Positions 30,753 through 42,735 of a stretch of 64,000 nucleotides of DNA are shown piece by piece. A program made the translations under genes and the position numbers. The first letter of the stretch is position 1; every line of letters begins with the position of its first letter. The notes beneath the pieces were generated by a model. The model ran no database searches. It had not been told where the DNA came from and saw only the letters and a program-made list of their open reading frames with translations. The stretch comes from Branchiostoma floridae (taxonomy: Eukaryota; Chordata; Leptocardii; Amphioxiformes; Branchiostomatidae): the NCBI RefSeq assembly GCF_000003815.2, contig NW_023365693.1:148309-212308 (forward strand). The letters are read 5' to 3'.

Positions 30753-31140
30753 TGGGAGCCTGTTGGCAGCCCATGAAGTGACCCACACAGTGCACCCAGT
30801 TGACCCAGGAGACAAGTCACTTAACCATTCATAGTTGCAAATGTAGCATAAGCTGTTATTGTGTGAACTGCATGGGTCTTCACCCAGGATGGTACCCTGT
30901 TGGTTGCCCACAAAGTGACCCACACAGCACACCCAGGTGACCCGGAAGGTAACCCATGTTAAGGGAGACAATTTATAACTTGAAAAACACTGTAAGACTG
31001 TTGAACAAGCTGTACATGTTTGTGTGTGAGCTGCGTGGGTTTAGAACCCAGGATGGGAGCCTGTTGGCAGCCCACGAAGCAACCCACACAGCACACCCAG
31101 CCGACCCAGGTGGTAACCCTTGTAGAGGAAAACATGTCTG
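30753..31140 (+). pseudogene. Further broken copies of the zinc-finger segment
   Basis: 30753-30830 is the second half of the duplicate split by the retrotransposon (CATGGGAGCCTGTTGGCAGC). Two more copies follow at about 30855-30960 (GTGTGAACTGCATGGG) and about 31010-31125 (GTGTGTGAGCTGCGTGGG), each with the ACCCATGTTAAGGGAGACAA or similar flank. None keeps a complete open finger joined to the gene. Fainter echoes (GACCCACATAGTAGCCC) continue to about 31395. Confidence 0.7.
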
Positions 31141-32142
31141 AACTGACCAGACACTTATGTATATAAGACTCACAGTTTGAATAAGCTGTACGTGCATTGT
31201 ATGTCCAGAAGTATTTATGTGTCACTGTTAAACAAATGTACAGTATTTATTTACAAGCTAATAGTGTGAGGTTTTTACACAGTTTAGCACACTACTAATA
31301 AAGACCCACAAAGTAACCCAGTTTACCCACACAACACACCAATTTTACCCAGATGATGTACTTGTACACAGGTGACCCACATAGTAGCCCAATTTTGTTC
31401 CCATCCATATGACTAAGAGGTTGATAGTGTATTGATATTTAATGTTCATGTAAGCTTGTTTGTAAGTTTGATACATTATTTTATTGCCATGTGGTCTGTA
31501 CATATACTATACCTGTCCAATATATGTAAATTAAAAGGCATTGTCCTGTAAAAGCCATTTGATAAAGGTCTCTCTTTCTTTGGACAATCCTTCATGTGAT
31601 TGTTGACTTTGAGGGACCGAGTACAGTTATATAAAAGCGTTTGGATGGCTGGATGCTTAATTTTAGACTTAAGCTTAATTTTTTTTTTTGAGGACTTTTC
31701 AGTAGTGTGTGTGTGAGAGGATGGGCATGTGACATGATTTATTATATAACAACTTGGCGGAAGGATCTGTATGAGTGTGCTTTGGATTTGTTGCAAGCTC
31801 CTATACTCTTAAGAGTTTCTGCTACCTTGTTACCTCATGTCATGAAAATGGAGGTTATGTTTTAGGTAGCGTTCCCGTGTGTGTGTGTGTCTGTTTGTGT
31901 CTGTCTGTGTGTGTGTGTCTCTCTGTGTTTTTTTGTCTGTGTATTTTTGTTTGTTTGTGTGTGTGTGCCAAGGACATTATTTAGCACTCAGCATTTGGAA
32001 AATATTAGATCAACGCTTGTGTGGCCTAAGGCTACAGAAATGGAGATGGTGCCATCTGGGAAGGACTTTTAAACAAACAAACAAACAAACAAACAAACAA
32101 ACAAACAAAGGTCAGGATATTTGTTTTTCTCCCATGTTCCAG
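31141..32142. other. Spacer upstream of TLC copy A
   Basis: It holds a GT-rich low-complexity stretch (about 31876-31970) and an (AAAC)n run at 32069-32108. I looked for a counterpart of copy B's first exon and did not find one. No independent gene is seen. Confidence 0.5.
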
Positions 32143-34958
32143 CCTGATGGCCCTCCTCCACAGCGTACTGGTCGGCTCCATGGCGCTCTACCTCTTCCTG
32201 TTCTCTGACGTCATCACGCCAACCGTCATCAGGTCTGCTCTACTTGGTTACTAAATATTACGTCGTAAATTTGATTTGGTCGTGACGTATAGCTTACCAG
32301 GCGACGATTAAGGCATTAGATCACATACACGATTGTGGCCTGGCGCATATCGGAGTATATGAAAAGCTGATAAAACATCAATAGTTTGTTTTGTATGCGT
32401 TAACAATATCATAACAATATAATAAGTATATGAACGTAATATCGTACTACATCCATGGTTGGAAGTCCTCCTAGGAGACGGATACTCCGAACAACAAAGC
32501 TACATCTGCTGGAGCCGCCTCACACGTTGCATACAGTTGCCCCTGTGAGACTTAGTGCTCCAGTAGACGAGAGGGTGGAGAAGGAATTGCACACCCCTCC
32601 TTCACCATAAAAAGTCATGTGCAGGTCAGGCAAACAGGCAAATAGCCTGTCTGCCTCCTCATCTGTCCAATCGACAGGAGAGAAACCAAAATCGTTCTAC
32701 AAACAATGGCATCACAAACAATCATATGATATCATTGGCTGGTGTGTTACGTCGAACAAAGATGGTTATACCGGCTACATAGATACGGATACAGATATAG
32801 GAGCCTTGAAATACGTTATTGATAACATTTCAATAACATCTGAGCACTTTTGGTTTTCTTCTCCAGGCAGGAAGTTCCGCTGTTAAAGCTGTCTGTGTGT
32901 GTCCTGGTGGGCTACACGATGGCAGGTAGTTCCTTGCTTTTACTAGCGAAATTGCATGTAGAAAAAAAATGCTTCTTTCGTCAATTATCAGATAAGGGGA
33001 ACGTGCGGACTAAAAAGTACCTAAAACCATCTCAGAAAAGAACAATAAAGAGTCATAACCAGTCGTACCTTCAAGTATCAGAGTTCCGGAATTAGCACGT
33101 CACCAGAACGTACTGCGCCTGCGCGAAAAGTATAGACATGCTAAACCTGGCTAAACCCCCGGTTTACTAAAGGGCCGCATTTAAGAAAGTACGTGCGTAT
33201 ATAAGGGTAAAATCCCGTGTACGTTTTGCATGAAACCATGTCTCTAACATATACTGTGCAACAAGCGGGATTTCAATGCAACGTTGACCAAACCAAGCCC
33301 CAAAACACCAGGGTTCGCGCAGGCGCAGTACGTTCCGGTGACGTGCTTCCGGAATTAAGGTGTTCAAAAATACTTTTCCCTGGAACTTTTCCTGCCCTCT
33401 TAGTAACAACCTATTACTTTATTTTAATATCATCAAACTAGACACGGTGGTTCTTGCATCTAATCCGACCGAGGACGTCTCCCATTGGTCCATGTTCGTG
33501 CATCACGTGATCTGCCTCTACACCGGACACGCCGCCGCCGTACGTATACGTCACGGTTTCTATGGCAACATTGTTGCCAACAAGTAGGCTATTTTCTTTC
33601 TTGCCTACTTTTGTTGTCACCCAGTTTTTTCTTCATTTTTCGTCCCTCCTGTACATGTTTCTTCCCAAATAAGTCGGCTCGTGATATAAACTGCGCATGT
33701 GTAACTAGAAGCAATGTGGCCAATAACTAAAAGTTAAAGGATCCTGGGACATGAAGAAAATACGTCTGGACTTGTATAAACCAGGTTCTAGACAAAAGTT
33801 GTTTACAACTTATAATATGGGTCTTCCCTTTTACATATCACCCACAAGACATCTCGCTGCGCAGGCGCAGTTTAAACAGTGAACTTGCTTATTCTTATTC
33901 TTCCCCTTCCAGGCTTCAGCCGAGTTGCCCTACTACCAACTGCAGTGGATCCTAATGGAGCTTGCTAACCCATTTAACAACCTGCGGTAAGTGTAAACCC
34001 TTTCATATCATCGGGTCTACCGACTAATCTCCAAGCAGATCCTAAGGTAGCATAAGATAGTATCAAAAGCTGTCAGAGTGAAGCCGGCCAAGGAGTGTGC
34101 CCGTCTGACTCCCTTTGGCCGGCTATCCTCACTTATCAGCTTTGATTCTAACTTATGGTACCGTAGGATCTGCTTGGAGATTACTATTAACCATTCCAAC
34201 CAATCCGGTGAACATATTGCAAATGGTCGAATGACTAGGCGAGCAGAGACGAGTTCAACAGGCCAATTCCTGGCATTCCTGACTAGACATATAGTCTAGT
34301 CTAGTGTTCTTGGGAAAGGCACTTTACAGGGCTTTTCTGACTAAAAGCAGGTGTAAAATGGGATACCTGGCTTTAGCAACTGCTCCTGACGGTATTAAAA
34401 TTTGGGAGCGGACCAAAGCTAACAAGGCAGAACTTCAGGCTATTGAACTTGGCTTCGGTTGGGGTGGTGAAAGACTTTGAAAGGGGTTGGGCTCCGCCTT
34501 CCAATACCGTACCACTTTTTGAAACCTCCTTGCACAGACCAAGGAGCTTATGCACAGACGCAGTTGAACAGACACAGACACATCCCACGTGTACTGTTCC
34601 TAAATGATCCTAAATGTACAACCTCAACGCTGTGGGCCTTACATTTTGTATTTTACACTTTTGCAGGTTGATATTAAAGGAACTTGGTCAGAAAACGTCC
34701 ACCCTCTACCAAGTGAATGGACTCGTCCTTCTGGCGATGTTCTTCCTGACCAGAGTCGCACCCATCCCCTTCTTCTGGTATCACCTGACCTCTATCATCC
34801 AATCAGAGGACTTCTCCGGGGTGACCTTCAGTATGAAGGTCGTGGCGTTGGTTCTATCTCCCACGATGCACTGCTTGAACCTTTTCTGGTTTTACAGGAT
34901 ATACAGAGGAGTGATAAAATACTTCTTCGGAAACAAAGACAAGAAAAATCAAACGTAA
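32143..34958 (+). CDS. TLC-domain multipass membrane protein, copy A (exons 2-6)
   Basis: TRAM-LAG1-CLN8 (TLC) domain protein, most like the TLCD4 (TMEM56)/TLCD5 group, an endomembrane family. Exons 32143-32232, 32867-32925, 33442-33539, 33913-33986 and 34667-34958, with GT/AG sites and consistent phases. The product has membrane segments around SMALYLFLFSDVI, KLSVCVLVGYTMA, FVHHVICLYTGHAAA (the paired His typical of the domain), GLVLLAMFFLTRVAPIPFFW and a last one at SPTMHCLNLFWFY, then a basic tail ending KDKKNQT. The stop is at 34956-34958. No exon 1 equivalent is visible within 1 kb upstream, where copy B carries about 50 residues. Either the start lies farther upstream or this duplicate lacks its first exon. 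The last exon is intact, unlike copy B. Confidence 0.75.
33095..33346. mobile_element. 252-bp TIR element in TLC copy A intron
   Basis: Ends GCACGTCACCAGAACGTACT and, inverted, GCACGTCACCGGAACGTACT continue through GCGCCTGCGCGAA (about 33 bp of TIR). An 11-bp direct repeat TTCCGGAATTA flanks it at 33084-33094 and 33347-33357. No coding capacity. The long flanking duplication (8-11 bp) again suggests a Mutator-like non-autonomous element. Confidence 0.8.
34025..34183. mobile_element. Palindromic MITE, CTCCAAGCAGA family
   Basis: Left arm TAATCTCCAAGCAGATCCTA and right arm TAGGATCTGCTTGGAGATTA with the shared inner phrases AAGATAGTATCAAAAGCTG, CTTTGGCCGGCTATCC. It lies 38 bp after the splice donor of exon 5 in copy A. 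The loop CCGTCTGACTCCCTTTGG matches that of the 17369 copy. Confidence 0.85.
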
Positions 34959-36389
34959 AGTCAAAAGGTAACGTTAACAGGCACCAAAGTATGAAAGTGT
35001 TAGAGGTTCTTTTTTGCCATCGCAATCAACTGTAAAAGAATTCAATACTATAATAGAATGATACATGAAATTAAAAAAAAAAAGCATTAAAGATGCAACG
35101 AGTATCATCGAATAATCATTTATGTAAGATAGAAACTTTATATATGAGATATTGAATTTATTACAGTGGCTTATGAAATGGCTTTCCGTGGCACTTTGAA
35201 ACATCTAAATAGAGGCGGTTGCTCATACATAAATATCTATTTAAAGACGGTTCGATGTTGGGATATATTTGCTACGGAGAACTGTTCTAATGAATTGTCT
35301 ATGGTAGAGTGGACTCATTCCTCAGCTAACCGACATCTATCGCACCGCAGTTATTCCTTAGTAAAACATCTGGAGCCGCATAGTTTAGATTTCTTATTCA
35401 GCCTGCCAAACCGGTTTTCAGTTCTGTTTATTATCAGGCACTATGGCCCATATGGACGGACAATTGACAGTACATTTAAAAGAAAGAACAATAATCTACT
35501 GTTTAAAATCAAAAATACAGGACTCACATTGCGTCTCGTCGTGCACGTGGTCTGTGCACGACCTTACAGTAGTTACTCCAGAAAGTGCTTGTGGAGACAG
35601 CATCAGAGCATGCCAGCGCTCTTACAATATCGTTCTCGGACGCCAGGAGGCGAGTCGCAAATGAATGCGTCAGCTTACGCCTCCTGGCGTCGAAGGTGTC
35701 TAAGCGCAACAGTGCAAACAGCCAGCTGTTGCTGGTGGATCTAGGTTGCGACGTCATGATTTTAAGGGCGTCGTGGAATGCAACTCTGACTCTCTGGAGC
35801 GCGGCGGCGCTGTGATTAGACCACACCTGTACACAGTACAGGGAACAACAATGTGACATGAACAGGACTCGTTTTGTCTCAACAGGTTTTGTTGCATACA
35901 ACTTCTTCAGTGGCTGTTCTAAAATAATTTGCGGTAAAGAGGAAGATTACTTTGTGCAAAATTAAATCATTTCGTAAAGGAAAAAAAAAAAAAAACACCC
36001 TCCGGTACAAACGTAGCTCCGGTGACACAACAGGTCTAACTGGATCTGCCTGATTGCTTTGATTATTTAACTCATCTACATGTCAATTGAAATACTCGTT
36101 CCTACATTTATAACGGCTGCATTTGTTGCTATTCCTTTCTGCGTTAGATTTTAGTGTCCAAAACGTCTGACTCTCAGTCAGAGAAGCTATCAAATTGCTT
36201 AACTTTTCTTGTATCACGTAAAGGCAGTGTATCATATTACACTTTGGCGGAAGGTTCTGTACAAGAAGGAGAGCGCTTTGGTGTAGTTCCAGCATGCAAG
36301 GAGGTTGAAAGAGGGAACCTCCTTGGTTCCAGTGCTCAGTGATGCGGAACGCTTTTCTAAGAGTTTAAAAGAGGTGAAGTCGACCAAAA
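34959..36389. other. Spacer between the two TLC copies
   Basis: It contains the 3' flank of copy A, a minus-strand retrotransposon remnant (35524-35901, listed separately), a poly(A) run at about 35981-35995 and the 5' flank of copy B. No other gene is seen. Confidence 0.5.
35524..35901 (-). pseudogene. C-terminal remnant of a non-LTR reverse transcriptase
   Basis: 125 codons on the minus strand resemble the post-RT C-terminal region of invertebrate non-LTR elements: LYCVQVWSNHSAAALQRVRV, AFHDALKIM, TFDARRRKLTHSFATRL and ENDIVRALACSD. There is no RT core in the vicinity, so this is a 5'-truncated fragment. It differs in sequence from the other two non-LTR remnants in the window. Confidence 0.65.
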
Positions 36390-38291
36390 ATGACGCTGAG
36401 CTATGACGGTTTGCTTTACATGAGCGCAAGTTTTGCGTTTTTCATGTTCGTTTACAAGTACGTCGTCTCAGCCGCCCTCCGAGGGTGTTCGAAGGCGTAC
36501 GAGTCGCTACCGCGTGAGAAGAGAGTAGGCGTGGATACCAGGTAAGCTATGAGCTCTGTTTCAAGTTTTTTTTTGTATTTTGTATGTACTATGTCGCATC
36601 ACTTGTTGTGCCACAGCGTGTACGGTTCTGTACTAAATGCTGAACGGGTTGTAAAGTACAAACTGTGTAAAAGCTTGCATTTACGTACTTCAGCCACGCC
36701 CATTGGCGGCCTTCTGCTGTGGTCAGTGGGCCATGTTGATTTGATTATTTGGATGAAATCCCATGAGAATAAATTTTCGTTCGTTTTCCAAAAATAATTC
36801 CAACCACACTATAAATTGGACGAAGCAGCTGCAAAATGAGCACATATTTTGGAAAAGATTGGAAAATTTAAAAATATCGGGAAACGGATACAAATATTAT
36901 AGAATGCAATCGTCCAATTCAAGGTCAAAGAAGAAAATGTGAAAAAAATGAAGACTATTAAGTGTACATAATCTGTTAATTAACTCATTAATTCATTCAT
37001 CCCATGTTCCAGCCTGATGGCCCTCCTCCACAGCACGCTGGTTGGCTCCATGGCGCTCTACCTCTTCCTGTTCTCTGACGTCATCACGCCAACCGTCATC
37101 AGGTATGCTCTGATTGGTTATTCAATCTTGCGTCAATAAATTTGAACTGGTATGACGTACGTATACGGTCTTGCTTACCAGATGCTGATGTAGTACATAT
37201 TTCGTATACGCGCTTGTCGCACTGGCGAAAAACTAGTCTGTCTTTAGGGGCACAACACCTGCTACATAGAGTTTTGGCAAGTCATGTATGAAGATACATA
37301 TAACATATGTGCACTTATAATGATGTACGTTCTCCAATCGAAATACGCGATTTAACACAATGATGTTTTTCTCCTCCAGGCAGGAAGTACCACTACTTAA
37401 GTTGGCTGTTTGTATCCTGGTGGGGTACATAATGGCAGGTTTGGGCATTTACAGTGCTTTACTTTTGACCGTACATTATGTAGTTTTAATTTGAAAATAC
37501 AATTCTTTGCTTGTGTCGCTAGCTTTTCAAAAGAGTAGATAAGGAGGGTCCACTTTCACAAAAACAAACATAAAGAAAACAATCTTTGGTGACATACTAA
37601 CTCTAGCTGGCCAGTTAAGTACTAAAAACTGCTTTTGAATTGTGGCAGAGATGTTCCGTAACAAGTTACCTAAAGCAAACGGTACTGATGCTGAAAAATG
37701 ACCAAAAGAAAATCGGGAAAACGTTTTGTTTTTTTCAAGTAATAAGTACTAAGTATATTTTTTTTTGTTTGTTATCATGAAATTAGACACGTCAGTTCTT
37801 GTCTGTAACCCGACCGCGGACGTCTACGATTGGTCCATGTTCGTTCATCACGTGATCTGCCTCTACACCGGATACGCTGCCGCCGTACGTATACAGTGAC
37901 GTTTCTATGGCAACGATGGCTTTTGATAGGATTTTCTATGATTATGCTTGTGCTCAGCAACCGTGGCAGACTAATACTTAAACGATGAGGCGCAATTGCT
38001 TGGCTTATTTTCCTATATGAGACTAAGTTGTTGCAAGCTTATAACGTTATCATGTTTTACTGAGAAGTATCTAATTTATAAGAAAATTTGTTTTTGTAAT
38101 TTGAGTGTCATTTGCTCGTTTTGTTACACTTTTTGTTTGTACCGTTGATTTTGTGTATTGTTAATGTCTGTTGATTCCCCCAGGCAACATTGAAAAACGC
38201 CGATTGAGGCCGATATGTATCCCCCTGGTTGAATAAATAAATCCATATGCCCTTCTAAATGATATAACTACAATTTTATGTTACCGATTAA

Positions 38292-38891
38292 GCCCCCTTC
38301 ACACGAGAGCAAGAATCAGCCAGAATGCCGTCGGAATGAAAATTCTTTTCTATTCCTGACATATTCCTGGCAATTCGTACTTTATTCCAGACATTCTTAC
38401 TGTATTCCAGCTATTTGTGCCCGTTTTTGGCTGGCCCGAAAATTTTGACACGTTAAAAACTGTCGAGGTGCATTCGAAGTGGAGAAATATCGAATGACAT
38501 TCGAAGTAGATTCTAAGTGTATTTTAACTATTCTAACTGCAGTCTGACCGCATTCTACGGCATTCCAACATTATTCGAAACATTCTTATCTCATTCGATG
38601 GAGAACCGAAACGGCAAGCCACTTCGAATTCTGCCCGAATGTTGCCTAAAGAATATCTGGAATGCAGCAAGAATTTCTCGAATACTAGTACAGTATGAAT
38701 TTCCAGGAATAGAAAGGACTTTTCCTTCTGACGGCATTTTGGCTTATTCCTTCTCGTGTGAAGGGGATATAAGGTCCATTTGAAATTCCCACACGGAGTG
38801 GCCCCGAATGTGGCACGAATTTTGCAAATACTTCATTCCGACTGGTTCTGCTTGATTCCTGCCCATTCGATTTCCGTGTGAAGGCCCTGTT
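38292..38891. mobile_element. Fold-back element rich in ATTC tokens
   Basis: The left end CCCCCTTCACACGAGAGCAA and the sequence to about 38390 pair with an inverted copy ending TTCTCGTGTGAAGGGG at about 38766 (arms include GGCATTTTGGCTTATTCC and TTTCTATTCCTG). A further end TTTCCGTGTGAAGGCCCTG lies at about 38872-38890, so the element may be composite. It sits in intron 4 of TLC copy B. Confidence 0.7.
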
Positions 38892-39752
38892 AGCAATTTT
38901 CTCCATTTTTTATACTAGTAACCTCCGACCTCTCTACTTTCATTGCCACCTAATTGGGTTCATTTTCGACGTTCTTTTCGTCTGCCGTTTGTTCTAAAAT
39001 ACATTATTGTAGGTATCAGCTGAGTTGCCGTACTACCAACTACAGTGGACTCTAATGGAGCTTTTCAACCCCTTTAACAACCTCAGGTACGTGACGTGTA
39101 AACCCCTTTACACCCGCATGGCTACCAACTTATCTATTCGATCCAATCATCAGGTGATAATTGTTAACTCGAATTGTTTTACCTTAGCTTGCTAAAATTT
39201 CATGTTATGCAAAGTTGAACTGCATCTTCCTGGACAAATATTGCCCCAAATTTGCGAAGTCGTTTTCAAGGAATGGACAATCCTTCGTTTCTGTGATGTC
39301 ACGTTATTCTTGTGGAACACATTGTTCACTGGATTATAAATTGCAAAAGGTGAAGAGAAGCTTTGGATTGCTCAACAAACTCGAGTTAGACAGTTACTGA
39401 TTTCATTGATTATTTTTTTGTTAGAAATTACCTTCTGCTTCAAAATCATTTCTATCAACACAGATGAACGTTCAAGCTTATTTTACAGTAAGTCAATTTT
39501 TTTCAGGTTTATCTTAAAGGAACTTGGTCAGAAAACATCCACCCTCTACCTGATGAATGGAATCGCCCTGGTGGGAATGTTCTTCTTGGCACGAGTCGCG
39601 CCCATCCCGTTCTTCTGGTATCACCTGACTTCTATCATCCAATCAGAGGACTTCTCTGGGGTGACCTTCAGTATGAAGGTCGTGGCATGGAGTTCAAACA
39701 AGGGGGTGTGGCTACTAAGGCTGATGGGAAGGATTAGGCGTGCCTCACCAAA

Positions 39753-42331
39753 ATGGCGCCCGCCAGAACTTGGAGCAATGACGTGCTGAAGAACCCCGGG
39801 GACTGTGCGTTTATTCAGCCGTGTGCCGACACATGGAAGGTGCGTATGTACAGGGGATAAAACAGTGTTTCATTCGGTATGCTATATGTACTGTGTTAAG
39901 TGCCGATCGCTCTTCTTTCACGTGTTGTATCTTTAGGTTATAGCTATATACTACATTTTTTACCATTTCGAAAGTCCTAAATGGTTACGGTAATATATAG
40001 CTATCTTTGAATATAATCCTTTGTCAGAACTCAATAGAATCTACTTACACAGAAAATTTGAAGTCAATCGGCCAAGGCGATCTTGAGAAAATGATTTTTG
40101 AAGTTGACATCATGTGTAGTTGCCCCCCTCCCCACTATTCAGAAGTGTGGTAACTTCAACATGTCACAGGGATGTGATCATTTAATGTAAACCTTACAAA
40201 GGTAGTTTGTATCATTAGTAGATATATTTGTGCAGCATATGATGGAATATGAAGCAAATCTATGCTTTTGATGAAGAAATAAAAACACTGGAAGTTGACC
40301 TTCAATTGACCTTCTGTATGACTGACACCCAGCCACATTCAAAAATTCCCCGGAAATAAAAAAAAAATTGTTTGATTGCAAAAAAATAGCAAGAATCAAT
40401 AGTACGTATATGTCTCCAACATATATTGGAATATCAAGTCCATCCATACTTTTGATGAAGAAAAATACTCATCCAAAGTTGACCTATATTTGACCTCTTC
40501 TGTCACTCTTACCCAGCCACATTCCAAAAATCCCCGGAAATACAAAAAATTGTCTGATTGCGAAAAAAATAGCAATAATCAATAGTATGTATATGCCTCC
40601 AACATACATTGGAATATCAAGTCCATCCATACTTCTGATGAAGAAAAATACTCATCCAAAGTTGACCTTCAATTGACCTCTTCTTTCGTTCACACCCAGT
40701 CACTTTCAGAAAATAGACGGAAATACAAAAACTTCTCTGATTTCGAAAAAAATAGCAAGAATCAATAGTACGTATATGTCTCCAACATATGTTGGAATAT
40801 CAAGTCAATCCATGGTTTTGATGAAAAAATATAGCCTTTGGAACTTGATGTAAATTTCAGCTGTTACATTACTGACACCTAGGTCCATTCCAAAATTCCC
40901 CGGAAATATAAGATCTTGTCTGATTTTCTGGAAACTAGTAAGAATCAATAGTACATATATTTCTCCAACATATATGGGAATATCAAGTCAATCCATGGTT
41001 TCGATGAAAAAATATAGCCTTTGGAACTTGAGGTGAATTTCAGCTGTTACATTACTGACACCTAGGTCCATTCCAAAATTGCCCGGAAATATAAGATCAT
41101 GTCTGATTTTCTAGAAACTAGTAAGAATCAATAGGACATATATTTCTCCAACATATATGGGAATATCAAGTGAATCCATGATTTTGATGAAAATATATAG
41201 CCTTTGGAACTTGAGGTGAATTTCAGCTGTTACATTACTGACACCTAGGTCCATTCCAAAATTCCCCGGAAATATAAAATCATGTCTGATTTTTCAAAAA
41301 CTAGTAATAATCAATAGTACATATATCTTTCCAATATATGTAGGAATATGAAGTGAACCCATGCTTTTGATTAAGCAATATACTCATTGCAAGTTGACCC
41401 AAATTTTGGTTGTATTCTTGTTTACAGTGAGCCTTTTCAGAAATGCCCTGGACTCAGAAAAACATCTTTGATTTTTTTCAAAAACTAGTAATAGTCAACA
41501 GTACTTGTAATTTTGTATGTCTGAAACTTATGAGAGAATATTAATTGCATCCTTGCTTCTCACTAAGAAGTATAGAGTTTGAAAGTACAAGTAAACATGC
41601 TGGCTGTATTAATTTGAAAGTTGTAACTTCAGTATTCCATTTCTGAGTGTTATATGCTACTTGATTGCCTCAAGCAATAGAAGTCATTACATTTAGAATT
41701 TCCCTTTTCTTCATTATATTTGAGGTGATTGAGGAAATACGCGCTTTTGATCAAGAAATACAGACTTAAGTTAATCAATGTATTTTAGTTGGTCAACCAA
41801 CATACATATGGAAGTCATCCTGAAAGGAAACAATATGACATTGTATACTAGTAGGTCATTAGTACTCGTATCTTCACTATAGTATGCAGAAAGACACTTA
41901 CTCAGATAAATATCAACTCATTTTTTTTTAATGAAGAAATTTAGACTCTGATTCTTACTCACTGGGACAGTACATGAAACTTGAGCGTATTTGTTATGTG
42001 CTGCATATTCACTTGAGTGCATAAGTAGCTTTACTTACAGATTGATTTTTTTGCTATAACAGTGTAAGGCTAAAGGAGCAAAATATTGTTAAGCACTTAA
42101 GTAATTGATAACTTGCAGATTTCTGATTTTATAACAGCTGTCTGCATACCCTGCCCCCCTCCCCCTCACACATAGATTACATGTATCTGGCTATTCAAGT
42201 GACCCACACCATATCAAAGTACTCTATTAGTAGAATTGAAGAGTATGATAGTTCAATGAATTCCTTGTTAACTTTCCACTGTGAAATGTTTTCTTTTTTT
42301 TCAGATGGTGTCCGCTCAGCAGTGGAAATAA
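39753..42331 (+). CDS. Possible two-exon mini-gene inside the insertion
   Basis: Exon 1 (39753-39839) starts at AAAATGGCGCCCGCC, a good initiation context, and encodes 29 residues including WSNDVLKNPGDCAFIQPCAD, ending AAG before the donor GTGCGTATG. A strong acceptor (TTTTCTTTTTTTTCAG, ending 42304) opens a second exon in the same phase that encodes MVSAQQWK and stops at 42331. The predicted product is 37 residues. The start lies only 66 bp inside the transposon end, so the terminal region could act as promoter. I do not recognise the peptide. It may be a captured gene fragment, or chance splice-like signals. Confidence 0.35.
40170..41480. repeat. Tandem array of about 183-bp units, about seven copies
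   Basis: The phrase CCCCGGAAATA or a close variant recurs at about 40350, 40533, 40715, 40897, 41080 and 41263, with a decayed copy near 41445. Between them lie conserved blocks: AGCAAGAATCAATAGTACG, TCTCCAACATATATTGGAAT, ATCAAGTCCATCCAT, GATGAAGAAA and TGACCTTCAATTGACC. Units from about 40850 onward share a sub-variant (TAGCCTTTGGAACTTGA). Wholly inside the 4.6-kb insertion. Confidence 0.85.
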
Positions 42332-42559
42332 AATGAACACTGAAGACTTTTAGTTCTGACATATGATGATGTACCTTGAACTACCTTCCTAACAAAGGAG
42401 TTGAATGCAACCATAGGCATATTTATAGTTAATTGTATTTTGAGAATATCATGGTATTTTATACAGAGTTTTGGATTTTCAATGCAGTGATTTGTAGAGT
42501 TGTTTCATGTACAGTGAAGAAGAAGAAGAGTATACAGTGTATATGTCCTTATTACAAAT

Positions 42560-42735
42560 TGTAAATGGGTAATGTTTGCAGTGGTTTTATGTTCATGTGT
42601 TTTTTGCAGCGATAAACTAACTGAAGGCTTAAGTGATTGCAAATATTTGGCCTTTAATAGTAAAACCCTGCATGGAAGTTTCAACCGCGAACTTAAAACC
42701 ACTGCCAACACTCCATTTTCTCCCTTTTACAGTAG
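42560..42735. mobile_element. Decayed MITE, TACTGTAAATGCA family
   Basis: The internal phrases GCAGTGGTTTTATGTTCATG and CGCGAACTTAAAACCACTGC survive, and the right end reads CCCTTTTACAGTAG. The left terminus is lost. It is older than the copies at 6046 or 27351, and nested in the 4.6-kb insertion. Confidence 0.6.

Noticed and set aside
31775-32208. Cys/Val-rich frames over the GT-rich region
   Set aside because: Low-complexity artefacts; the later part overlaps the antiphase of TLC exon 2.
39215-39400. 61-codon frame in TLC copy B intron 5
   Set aside because: It lies in an intron with no counterpart in copy A and no domain.
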